From an uncultured Bacteroidales bacterium (GTDB lineage Bacteria; Bacteroidota; Bacteroidia; Bacteroidales; Muribaculaceae), in NCBI GenBank assembly GCA_902781045.1, contig CACZHT010000006.1:1-64000 (forward strand): a DNA stretch of 64,000 bases, written 5' to 3'. Below the pieces are notes generated by a model. The model was not told the DNA's origin. It saw only the letters and a program-made list of their open reading frames with translations, and did not search any database. The position numbers and the translations under genes are program-made. Below are positions 59,001 through 64,000 of the stretch, in pieces (positions within the stretch are counted from its first letter, which is position 1; every line of letters starts with the position of its first letter).

Positions 59001-59398
59001 TCTTGAATAATAAATACAATTTGTGGAATGTGCTAGTCCATGAAGGCTTGCATAAGCTAAATGGCAGAGAAAGTGGTTATCTCGGTCATGCTAAAATATA
59101 TTTAGATATGTTTGCCCATGATACTTTTCAAAAAACAACCACTGAATTTAAGTCTAGTGTAATAAAATCTTTTGTCGGATTGGTTTTAATGGCTTACCAT
59201 AACGGAAACCAACAACAAAAGAATGAAGCAGTGTGGCTTATATCAAGATTTAATGCAGAAAAATATGGAGTGTCATTAAGCTTTGATAAGACACTTAAAA
59301 AAATCACAGCCAATGGTGCCGTATCCTTTAAACGTTATGATTTTAATTTTACTGGCGATGGATATAACATTTCTTTTAGAAAGAATAAAACATTTTAG
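50009..59398 (+). CDS. Giant SpvB/RHS-repeat polymorphic toxin-type protein with C-terminal metallopeptidase-like domain
   Basis: 3129 residues with an N-terminal signal sequence (NRTFTWGIAAIVFLSVTFSL). Residues about 185-290 match the SpvB/TcaC N-terminal region ('LQYPFEMPPARNGMQPSLALTYDSDGG'). Six FG-GAP/VCBS-type calcium repeats follow (DGDGLPDKV, NGDGLVDLV, NGDGYPDIV, NGDGLPDLV, NGDGLPDKV, DGDGFIDIL), then RHS/YD repeats (about 1900-2700) and the RHS core ('YHTDHLGSSTLV', 'NGKELDEETGLYYYGARYMN', 'IDPFG' near 2900). The last ~227 residues are AT-rich and unrelated to the shell. They contain HEGLH (about 3011-3015) and a further His at 3027, a zinc metallopeptidase signature. The RHS shell would encapsulate this toxin domain. 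An immunity candidate overlaps the 3' end. Confidence 0.9.
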   Translation: MRPKLYHNRTFTWGIAAIVFLSVTFSLPAQSLTERDFSRGVADSLSLSGMTTISFGDRVLLHDLRMSVAALDSVSVPPMDYGMTNVTVQGEGCRFLPHGTHFGGEGATVRLRYDRTRIPSGYTEDDIRTYYYDTSLSRWVALERIEVDRATATVVSRTTHFTDMVNGVIVAPETPETGAFVPTMMTDIQAADPTSRLTFIMPPTANNRGSANLQYPFEMPPARNGMQPSLALTYDSDGGSGWAGEGWDIRVPAITVDTRWGVPRYSTEFESETYLLNGQMLAMMSGGSMTVAHRQDSIPRQSERQFFVRQGGDFSKIVRHGDSPGSYWWQVTDRNGTVYTYGNTAAARVSGSYTGAGDMQPREVIAEWRLTGVRETHGDSIGYVWQAADVPLYSGTLTAREVWLSEVTAKNQEHNGPHTRVVFHNRQLGKAVSTNSARYGFLTTSTRLLGSVDINFRADTIGDYGALRTYAMSYEEGVFHSDRLTRIDHIVAGDTVSFQKFKYYDDATEISNSLSTFAVDADSIKGGDGNSSAFLPHKIGDIELRSVPSALGGTFSRNYSGSLYAGVGYGTSPGKTLTGGLALGYGQSNSTGEATLVDLDGDGLPDKVRKTNNGLEYCRQTLTDGVATFDNPVPVQTNGVSLSNFSRSKTSTTTIGGKRYVGVYSFTIEDGVDWMTSTSRTTHYFADVNGDGLVDLVNNGHVYFNHIVYGSDGKPRPTFTNTSVDTPSPINNNGAISTIVLDAITEDMDTLVESSPMQDVVRYWVAPMDGTVCIDGTVTRQQPSGIYDQEEYAQADSLHVAIEHGGSEIWGRSIAKDDATSYTHSVSNVNVYAGDRIFFRLQCGRQQYSDGSFDKVVWPVSVSYVTDNLLDSEPNGHSLHFYSPEEDNVPLVGTELPADTASITIFNTYSKPATSDDVTLTIRYTGHTALAQPTYGEWTREASDTTAVWSMTLGRLQEVAAENVPLAVPAVFNDGVFSFEVSSTSNVRWEDVSWRPSLRYVHDLGTRLDTSIVAANPQYKIFNKLVKAGTMFTNGNTPVTSITVTLSVTPHMRSGSYEVLTLKNCNDLIAKIPLSQPFSQHTYAVDIPAGESVCAEFFADYQISPSQINAATVQFGQNGPVIPASVYCVDSGGDLGPTHRGWGQFVYNAGGNRYARPIVTDSLSMPRDSASCDPRSMKVTLLTPSNDDPTFLRGGKQDIYIHGDTLSAARLTDNHVLPDSTLYALADTTFIVAGTKLKGTGARGITLVSKSSSTDGIAGVSLAGLSLSGNTAGGNCEIKNAFMDMNGDGYPDIVTEGAIQYTNPYGGFARGGMLDRTALGLAESEERMFSTNEGYNIGFGGSPIFSHSTIRSGETARLSAESATAAVSLTLANSNKSESKMSYIDINGDGLPDLVSRSENGQLWLRLNMGYGFSSRVSLGVSDSIQTTNDKTQTVGLSGSFNIGASSFAGGISAAATKTTVLCAFIDVNGDGLPDKVYDDRGTLKVRQNLGDAFATAIVWNGLDSLERHGATSRSENVAFTYSFTITPPGIKIAISPSFVTGKSMSQPQLELRDIDGDGFIDILESDGENDLRVRRSTIRRTNRLRSVTNSLGGKFEIDYEHSTPTYGLPGGKWVMSSVTVDRGIHGNDYDIPNTRQTFEYSHGVRDRHEREFLGFHEVTTWQVDPGNGDAPLRQTVEVYDTASVYTAGSLLLSYVADPQGNRYGETRNTYYTYALTNDCDNSAYNGGRYSYSTNGYEARNDRGVAYCPVRFTETRRYEGESAAAVMSQDWYQYYVRRGDHGLLRKVRHTVGGGLNANGAGTYDRQTNVEYSDSLSGTAHIFGLPKRVKVTDKRGNLYHLTEATYNLNHSNQITQIKRMLSYDVATPVGGGAGPIGRGDGTGTGTNGIGDGIGGGTNSYNPDQESSIYAESYPNPVYAITDYDYDLHGNLHTVRLPDNGSNQRMTYTYTYDGLQNMHLVDVQDSLNFSSTFGTLDYRFGIARSHNDINNARTYSYVDNLGRVTGINFPNELQLFANSGQYSETHPAYYTIAFEYEPKADIDAVTGHITRPAYAITKRLNNGDELSNPQYVESITFVDGFGRPVQVKKQSVIESVNITVEPVYVVSGHQVYDGYGRVIESYHPTTDPPAQRLVFHKTPDAVQPTVTQYDAFDRPVSITHHDGTVTSYSYDVNPSEHTEVTTTTDANQHQSKVYTDGDGRTVKTVQYKDEGNSQALTTTYQYDGIGRLTAVTDAEGNVTSSSYDLGDRRTSVEHPASGTTSFTYAPAGNMLTKRTANMQGTGKAIRYSYNYHQLDTVFYPDHPENNVYYFYGTSQDVTGGWKGRVKLRVDGTGATEYTYGNLGEVTSERRTVVVPNQHVATFNTSWNYDSQGRLHSMTYPDEITVTYGYDAGGNLNRVSGSDGSHNCDYVQDIHYDKFGDRVRIYYGNGFKTAYFYNAKNRRMNRIVTTSSSRAHIALRSFGFDNVGNITSVSTSSSNMLLPSIRHTYGYDALNRLVSAQGQHGNNSAGYSLTMEYDDLYRVTSKHQLIQQDSVQFAGKLFAGYNLDYTYNQTAGKKFQMSTVSDTNYRTALVAPTANDSVRESHSYEYDNNGNIVYVNTSRAKPDMTTQPDTVQRTREERFRWDEENRLTALSQNGYVSNYWYDANGDRVIKEHGENMAVFVNSRQDGCVTQTGRYSVYPNPYYSYGDDGRYTKHIYIGSERVLSQVGGVYGEPRILDVAGHDVRIKVDYPQIRASQDSVMEAAYSHFDLPYNGTDHDNFGRYKFDLPGYWNGSLQTPRDSEEDGDEGTPARAQELLYYYHTDHLGSSTLVTDGNGQLVQQIEYLPYGEVFLERQNGDYATPYKFNGKELDEETGLYYYGARYMNPRLSIWYGCDPLQEKNPGITTYSYCHGNPVNTIDPFGLDTIHMNLNAEIDYVNHEGNDINVVIFGKSERLSGIDISKSLYNRKVVTNIINYYASQLSLYGVKIGSEQGNGSVPAFHRDGVIYINQCSNGSISNILNNKYNLWNVLVHEGLHKLNGRESGYLGHAKIYLDMFAHDTFQKTTTEFKSSVIKSFVGLVLMAYHNGNQQQKNEAVWLISRFNAEKYGVSLSFDKTLKKITANGAVSFKRYDFNFTGDGYNISFRKNKTF

Positions 59399-59903
59399 GA
59401 ATTATGTGTTTCGTTCTCTTTCTGGATTTGGATTAATATGCTTATTTTGTATGTCTTGCGTAAATCAATCAAATACAATAGAATCCAAACTTTGCAAAAC
59501 AAAAAACATGTGGTATGAATATCTTTGTGAGAATGATTCAGATGATTATTTGTTTAGTTTTGATGGTACTTGCTATCGTTTTTATGACGATACAGTTGGT
59601 GTCTGGTTATGGTCTAATGATGTTATGTATGAGCATTACACCATGGATTGGGACTGTGACAATACAATGAACATAATTAAGTTGTACGGTGTTGATTTTG
59701 ATGTTTTCAAGATTGATAATGACACAATATTCCTATACAATATATACAACGAGAGAACGATACTTATTAATTGGAGTGACTCAACAGAACGGTACCAAAG
59801 ATATGTTCATTTCTATTGGGAAAAACCTCCACTCAGAACTGTTTTGCCAGATGAAATTCCTGTTGAAAGTTTTGAACATGATACGAGTATTATTTATTTT
59901 TAG
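59358..59903 (+). CDS. Probable immunity protein for the RHS C-terminal toxin (membrane/lipoprotein-like)
   Basis: Up to 181 residues from ATG 59358, which overlaps the last 41 bp of the RHS gene; GTG 59406 is an alternative start. A hydrophobic segment 'SGFGLICLFCMSCVNQ' resembles a lipoprotein signal with a loose lipobox. The rest is rich in Tyr, Trp and Asp ('YEYLCENDSDDYLFSFDGTC', 'HYTMDWDCDNTMNIIKLYG'). I recognise no family. The position directly after and overlapping a polymorphic toxin tip, and the same low GC as that tip, are the usual marks of an immunity gene. A lipid-anchored periplasmic location would suit protection against a protease delivered to the periplasm. Confidence 0.6.
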   Translation: MDITFLLERIKHFRNYVFRSLSGFGLICLFCMSCVNQSNTIESKLCKTKNMWYEYLCENDSDDYLFSFDGTCYRFYDDTVGVWLWSNDVMYEHYTMDWDCDNTMNIIKLYGVDFDVFKIDNDTIFLYNIYNERTILINWSDSTERYQRYVHFYWEKPPLRTVLPDEIPVESFEHDTSIIYF

Positions 59904-60300
59904 ATGCGACAGGGGACGGTGCTTTTGTCACGACATTTCTTTAGGAGTTTTATGACACGCTCGAGCACCAACTACCGCACGGCGATGGTCGCGCTGACTG
60001 CTGGCGACAGCATCCGTGAGGCGCATTCTTATGAGTATGACAATAATGGCAACATCGTTTACGTTAATACATCAAGAGTGAAGCCCGACATGACCGCCCA
60101 ACCAGATACCGTGCAGAGGAGCCGCGAGGAGAAGTTCCGCTGGGACGAGGAGAACCGCCTGACGGCTCTCTCGCAGAATGGCTACGTCTCCAATTACTGG
60201 TATGACGCGAATGGCGACAGGGTCATCAAGGAGCATGGTGAGAACATGGCGGTGTTCGTCAACAGCCGCCAGGACGGACGTGGTGGCCTTTGATGAATTT
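59904..60300 (+). pseudogene. Decayed RHS fragment 1
   Basis: From about 59966 the sequence is a near copy of 57695-58010 of the RHS gene ('SYEYDNNGNIVYVNTSR', 'EKFRWDEENRLTALSQNGYV'), about 95% alike over 300 bp, then diverges and stops at 60293. It lacks the RHS core. The ~70 bp left of it (.. GACACGCTCGAGCACC) have no match in the main gene but do match the left border of fragment 2 near 62730. GC-rich unannotated sequence follows to about 60480. Confidence 0.85.
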
Positions 60301-60544
60301 GGTGGCTCCAACAGAGCGAGACGGATTACCCCTGTAGCGGCGGCGCAGCACTATAACCCCTCACCTGGCCTCTCCCCTGCCAGGAGAGAGGGACTTTCTG
60401 CCTAGCTGCAACCCTCCTGCCGGGGTGGCGAATCACGCGGCGCGCCGCGTCCCCACGAGGATGCAATGGGCTTTCCACAAAATTTCCTCAAACATAATTC
60501 TATTTTGAAATTTTGATAATTTTCTGCAATTTTTGAAAAAAGAA

Positions 60545-60575
60545 TTTGTTTTCTTTGGATTTTATATTATATTTG
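60545..60575 (+). promoter_or_regulatory. Promoter of the ATPase / RloB pair
   Basis: TTTG at 60545-60548 and TATATTTG at 60568-60575, 19 bp apart, predict a leader of about 20 nt before ATG 60599. Confidence 0.65.
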
Positions 60576-60598
60576 CAGTCCCAAATACACTTAGAGCT

Positions 60599-61891
60599 AT
60601 GATACAGGAAATCCGCATCAAGAACTTTCTTTCGTTTAAAGACGAAGTTAAGCTTAGTTTCGAAGCTTCGAAAGACAATCTTGCAGAAGAATCTCAAGTG
60701 GTTCAAATCAATGAGAACACAAGGCTTCTGCGTTTCGCCATTATTTATGGCTATAATGCCTCAGGTAAGTCGAACTTACTAGGGGTGTTTGATTTCTTGT
60801 CTCAGTTTTGGACCTATAAGCCCAAAGACGTAGATATAAAAACAGGAGTGATACCCTTTAGGCTGGATAATCAATCTCCTGACGAGCCATCAAGCTTTGA
60901 ACTGATTTTTTATGTGCAAGACACAAAATACTGGTATCAGTTGCAATTAGATGAACGGCAAGTTTACCTGGAAAAACTATCCTATTACAAGACCACTCAA
61001 CCCATCATGCTTTTTGAGAGAGTTTTGCAAGACGGGCAGTCGGTAGTGAACATCAATCAAAATGCGGAAAAAATCAGCGCTGCTGCCAAAGAACTGATTA
61101 CAATTAATTGTCTGAAGAATCTTTCTTTCTTCGTTGCCAGAAATCAGGTGAACGTGAGTCTGCCAATCATTGATGCCGCCAAAGATTGGATGAAAAACAA
61201 TGTGATGCCAGTAATCTTTCCAACTACGCCGCTTACATCGTATGCCGAAAAGCTGGTATCAAAAAGTCCACAATTGTCTGACCATTTGGTGCAATTCCTC
61301 AGTCAAGCAGATTTCAACATCACTCACATCTCATCGAATATCGTTGATCATCAACTTTCGGATGATGACGTGAATTATTTGACAGAGACTACTGGCTATA
61401 GTGATGAAGAGACATTACAAGAAATAGAACGCATTAAGAAAGAGAGAACCATCCGACAGAATAAAACCGTTTTTGAGCATACTGTAGAAAATGATAATGG
61501 CCGTGAATCATATCTACTGGATAAACGATTTGAATCGGCAGGAACACTAAGGACTTTTGGGATTGAAACAGCTATTTATGAAGCATTAACAACAGTATCT
61601 GTCTTACCGATAGATGAGATTGACGCGTCATTGCATTCTCGATTGTTGGAAAAAATTCTTTTTGATTACCTGAAGACTCCTTCAAGGTCTCAAATGATAG
61701 TAGCAACTCATAACGACGGTTTGCTGGATCTGGTCGACGATCTCATCAGAAAGGATTCAGTGTGGTTCACCAACAAAGACAAGGCTGGCGTTACTGAACT
61801 GTACAAACTCACCGATTTCAGAGGAGTCAACCGCTTATCTTCTATCCGTGAGGCATATCGCAATAAGAGGTTTGGTGCTACAATGAACTAA
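60599..61891 (+). CDS. AAA15/AAA21-type ABC ATPase, AbiLi-like antiphage protein
   Basis: 430 residues from ATG 60599 (MIQEIRIKNFLSFKDEVKLS); the extension upstream contains the promoter. The RecF/SMC-like N-terminus is followed by Walker A GYNASGKSN near residue 55, a long middle region, the signature-like 'LLDKRFESAGTLRTFG', Walker B with 'VLPIDEIDASLHSRL' near 340, and 'SQMIVATHNDGLLD' as switch His. This OLD/AAA15 architecture is common in defence systems (AbiL, PARIS AriA and others). The RloB gene starts 1 bp after its stop, which points to AbiL. GC content is far lower than in the host genes around it, a sign of transfer. Confidence 0.85.
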   Translation: MIQEIRIKNFLSFKDEVKLSFEASKDNLAEESQVVQINENTRLLRFAIIYGYNASGKSNLLGVFDFLSQFWTYKPKDVDIKTGVIPFRLDNQSPDEPSSFELIFYVQDTKYWYQLQLDERQVYLEKLSYYKTTQPIMLFERVLQDGQSVVNINQNAEKISAAAKELITINCLKNLSFFVARNQVNVSLPIIDAAKDWMKNNVMPVIFPTTPLTSYAEKLVSKSPQLSDHLVQFLSQADFNITHISSNIVDHQLSDDDVNYLTETTGYSDEETLQEIERIKKERTIRQNKTVFEHTVENDNGRESYLLDKRFESAGTLRTFGIETAIYEALTTVSVLPIDEIDASLHSRLLEKILFDYLKTPSRSQMIVATHNDGLLDLVDDLIRKDSVWFTNKDKAGVTELYKLTDFRGVNRLSSIREAYRNKRFGATMN

Positions 61892-61892
61892 T

Positions 61893-62621
61893 ATGGCAAA
61901 GGAAAGAGAATTGGTTGGTTCGATTGAACAACAACGATACTTTAAAGCCGCTCCCCATGTTACAGCCGAAGAGGACGAAGGCACGAGAGAGTTGGGACCA
62001 CTTTATCCATTCCTTATAAGCGGTGGTACGAATACTGAACGTTATTATTTCACACACATCAACGACACTACAGCGTATAAATTCAACATTATACCCAAGT
62101 ATTTTGGCAATGAGTCAAGTTATACTGAAATTTTCCCCGGGAGAATAAGGAATATACTTAAAAATAATGTCGGCGCGAAGGTCTATTGCATTTTTGATTT
62201 AGATACAGTTTATAGTAATAAAACAAACCAAGATAAGCATAAGGCCTTTCAAGAGAGCGTGTCGGAAGAAATAAGAGATGGGTCTGTAGTATTATGTCCT
62301 AGTATGCCCAGCATAGAGTATTGGTTTCTCTTGCACTTTGAGAACTATACGGACTTGATAAAAAGTTGTGGCACCAAAATGCAAAGGCTATTAGCACCTC
62401 ACATGATGCCATTCTTCCCTGACACCAACAAGAAATTGATAAATCTGTTAAAAGACAAGAAGTATATCAACAAACCTACTTGGGTCATTGCTCTTTGTGC
62501 TGACGGGAAACTGGAAACAGCTATTAAACGGGCTGAAGATAATATCAAAACAGCGATAGAACTAGGAAATCTGGACAAACAATCTTATTCGTTTGTCTAT
62601 AAAGCTTTTAAGCAAGAGTAA
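61893..62621 (+). CDS. RloB-family TOPRIM-like protein, AbiLii-like
   Basis: 242 residues (MAKERELVGSIEQQRYFKAA). The RloB pattern is visible: 'FLISGGTNTERYYFTHIND' (Glu of a TOPRIM-like fold), 'VYCIFDLDTVYSNK' (DxD), and 'SMPSIEYWFLLHFENYTDL'. RloB proteins are thought to be nucleases acting with a partner ATPase; in lactococcal AbiL the second protein is of this family, and PARIS uses a comparable ATPase/TOPRIM pair. The expected model is that the ATPase senses phage and releases the nuclease, causing abortive infection. It starts 1 bp after the ATPase stop. The exact system type needs profile searches. Confidence 0.82.
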   Translation: MAKERELVGSIEQQRYFKAAPHVTAEEDEGTRELGPLYPFLISGGTNTERYYFTHINDTTAYKFNIIPKYFGNESSYTEIFPGRIRNILKNNVGAKVYCIFDLDTVYSNKTNQDKHKAFQESVSEEIRDGSVVLCPSMPSIEYWFLLHFENYTDLIKSCGTKMQRLLAPHMMPFFPDTNKKLINLLKDKKYINKPTWVIALCADGKLETAIKRAEDNIKTAIELGNLDKQSYSFVYKAFKQE

Positions 62622-62639
62622 GACTAAACTGCAATTTTT

Positions 62640-62910
62640 AGGAGCTCGCGTTATAGATAGTGATTATCGCATGAGTATGACAGGGTGGTCTCTTGACCCG
62701 GCAATTCTGCAAGAGATTTGACGCGCTCGAGCACAAACTGCCGCACGGCGGTGGTCGCGCCGACGGCTGTCGACAGCATCCATGAGGCGCACCACTATGA
62801 ATAAGATCGCAACATCATTATCGCCGGCACGGTGCGAGTCAAGCCCGACATGACCATGCAGCCCGATACCGTGCAGCGTGCCCGTGACGAGCGGTGCGAG
62901 CCTCCCCCTC
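62640..62910 (+). pseudogene. Decayed RHS fragment 2
   Basis: 62727-62900 (GACGCGCTCGAGCACAAACT .. AAGCCCGACATGACC .. CCCGATACCGTGCAGCGTGC) is a more degraded relative of RHS fragment 1 and of 57695-57870, with in-frame stops. The ~80 bp to its left (.. ATGAGTATGACAGGGTGGTC ..) also align with the left border of fragment 1. A CCCCTCCCCTTTGGG repeat interrupts it at about 62905. Confidence 0.75.
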
Positions 62911-63009
62911 CCCTTTGGGAAGAGGCCGCTGAAAAAGTACAGGCAAATAATTGATTTGCTTCACGATGGTTATATTCAGACCTAGATTTGAATAAATTAA
63001 CTGCAAATT

Positions 63010-63107
63010 TCGTGATATTTCAAATTATATCCAAGAAATATTGCGCCCGTTCGGTTGCGAGCTAAAGGTTCGCGGTTTATTCGCGTAATTCGCGGTTTAT
63101 TACTTTT
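63010..63107 (+). repeat. ~95 bp interspersed repeat, inverted copy of 28880-28975
   Basis: CGTGATATTTCAAATTATAT .. GCGCCCGTTCGGTTGCGAGC .. TTCGCGTAATTCGCGGTT. Oriented opposite to the copy at 28.9 kb. Confidence 0.85.
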
Positions 63108-63109
63108 TC

Positions 63110-63410
63110 AGCAGCCTCTTGGGAAAGGGGAGGGGAGGCTGCCTGGCAGTCATTGTATTGAGCATTGCCGCATTGCCTCCAAACCCCACCCCTGACCCCT
63201 CCCCTTTGGGAAAGGGGAGGGGAGGCTGCCAGGCAGTCATTGTGCACTGCCGCATTGCCGCATTGCCGCCAAACCCCACCCCTGACCCCTCCCCTTTGGG
63301 AAAGGGGAGGGGAGGCTGCCTGGCAGTCATTGTGCAATGAGCATTGTGCATTGCCGCCAAACCCCACCCCTGACCCCTCCCCTTTGGGAAAGGGGAGGGG
63401 AAACCGCAAT
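63110..63410. repeat. Cluster of CCCCTCCCCTTTGGG palindromic repeats
   Basis: A partial and three full units (CCAAACCCCACCCCTGACCC / CTCCCCTTTGGGAAAGGGGA), about 90 bp apart and linked by GGCTGCCTGGCAGTCATTGT-type spacers. No gene is supported in 62911-63439. Confidence 0.85.
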
Positions 63411-63439
63411 CGCCGAATAGTTAGCTAACAACTAAAAAC

Positions 63440-64000
63440 TCACTTGCCCAGCATGATGTTGATGACGGCGTTGACATCGGCGATGTCGACGTTGCCGTTG
63501 CCGGTGACGTCGGCTGCCGGCACCATAGCGGCCTTGCCGAGCATGATGTTGATAACGGCGTTGACATCGGCGATGTCAACCACATCGTTACCGGTGACAT
63601 CACCGGTGATCCCCACCACAGGCTCGTTGGGCGTGACCCCCTTGCCAATCTTGTAGACAGCCATGCCGTTGTAGCACTTGAAGGTGAACAGTGTGACACA
63701 AGGCTCACCGCCCTCCTCACCATACTCCACATTGAAGCAGTGCACACGGTTGCCACCGTCGGACATCTCGCCCAGGCCATTGGCCGGGATGGTCCAATAG
63801 AGCTGCATGCCGGGGATGGACATGCCCTCGCCCAGCTCGCAGATGTTGGCCTGACAAGCACGCATGAGACCCGCATCGGTCGTTCCTGAGTACTGCGCCA
63901 TGGCGTAGACCAGGAAGTTGCGGTCGTCAAGGGTAAACTCGGCACAGCCGTTGGCACCCACCTCATAGGGAGACAGCGCGGGGTCAACCCCGTCGAACGA
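63440..64000 (-). CDS. Secreted protein with C-terminal dockerin-like doublet, partial (5' end outside window)
   Basis: The frame is open from base 64000 to the stop at 63440, so at least 186 residues are present and the N-terminus lies beyond the right edge; the GTG at 63961 is internal, not a start. The visible part is a beta-rich domain ('CAEFTLDDRNFLVYAMAQYSG', 'GMQLYWTIPANG', 'PCVTLFTFKCYNGMAVYKIG') followed by two dockerin-type calcium repeats (DVTGNDVVDIADVNAVINIM and DVTGNGNVDIADVNAVINIM). It shares this end with the proteins at 6872 and 13613. The body could be a further adhesin or a peptidase; not enough is visible to say. Confidence 0.8.
   Translation of the reverse strand, partial: SFDGVDPALSPYEVGANGCAEFTLDDRNFLVYAMAQYSGTTDAGLMRACQANICELGEGMSIPGMQLYWTIPANGLGEMSDGGNRVHCFNVEYGEEGGEPCVTLFTFKCYNGMAVYKIGKGVTPNEPVVGITGDVTGNDVVDIADVNAVINIMLGKAAMVPAADVTGNGNVDIADVNAVINIMLGK

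Noticed and set aside
63440..63961. Complete 173-residue gene starting at GTG 63961
   Set aside because: The frame stays open to the window edge with similar protein-like sequence, so this is the 3' part of a longer gene.

Overview
The window looks like a chromosomal segment of a GC-rich gut-type Bacteroidales bacterium (Prevotellaceae or Muribaculaceae seem likeliest, but the genus is not determined). Reasons: a SusC/SusD pair, many large secreted proteins with Bacteroidetes C-terminal ends (type IX secretion-like sorting domains and dockerin-like doublets), TPR/AraC, TPR/LuxR and propeller/LuxR membrane regulators, and the Bacteroidetes promoter signature (TTTG or TTG, 19-21 bp, TAnnTTTG) in front of many genes.

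Layout. 1-1863: 5' part of a BspA-like leucine-rich-repeat surface protein (minus strand, continues past the left edge), then a 0.8 kb field of CGCGAA-type repeats. 2650-6663: a TPR/AraC membrane regulator divergent from a short UvrA paralogue. 6872-16141: three large secreted adhesin-like proteins. 16237-18671: flavin reductase, recO, and a tRNA-Glu / rpsT / tRNA-Glu unit. 18720-23910: a 1264-residue secreted protein flanked by two copies of a palindromic repeat block. 24014-28802: preQ0/preQ1 (queuosine precursor) genes queF-queC and queD-SGNH hydrolase-queE, all on the minus strand and split by a 1.9 kb island made of a Y1 (IS200/RAYT-type) transposase, long inverted-repeat arms and two tandem arrays of a 20-21 bp unit. 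29144-30586: an AAA ATPase of the DUF234 type. 30596-44335: a polysaccharide utilisation locus with a propeller/LuxR regulator, SusC, SusD, a GH43-like protein, a GH144-type endo-beta-1,2-glucanase and a GH3 beta-glucosidase; the GH144+GH3 pair points to beta-1,2-glucan as substrate. 44336-45485: repeats, including a transposase-less copy of the RAYT element.

45486-62900 is the most interesting part. A TPR/LuxR lipoprotein regulator is followed by a small secreted protein, a secreted protein with a sorting-domain-like end, and a 3129-residue SpvB/RHS polymorphic-toxin-type protein. The RHS protein ends in an AT-rich domain with an HEGLH zinc-protease motif, and a probable immunity lipoprotein overlaps its 3' end. 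Next comes a decayed RHS fragment, then an AT-rich AAA ATPase + RloB (AbiL-like) antiphage pair, then a second, more decayed RHS fragment that begins at the same junction sequence. So the defence pair sits where an orphan RHS toxin cassette would be expected. The right edge (63440-64000) holds the 3' part of another dockerin-ended secreted protein.

Noncoding DNA is unusually rich in interspersed palindromic and tandem repeats, which appear in nearly every intergenic gap over 300 bp. All calls come from reading the sequence; no database search was run.
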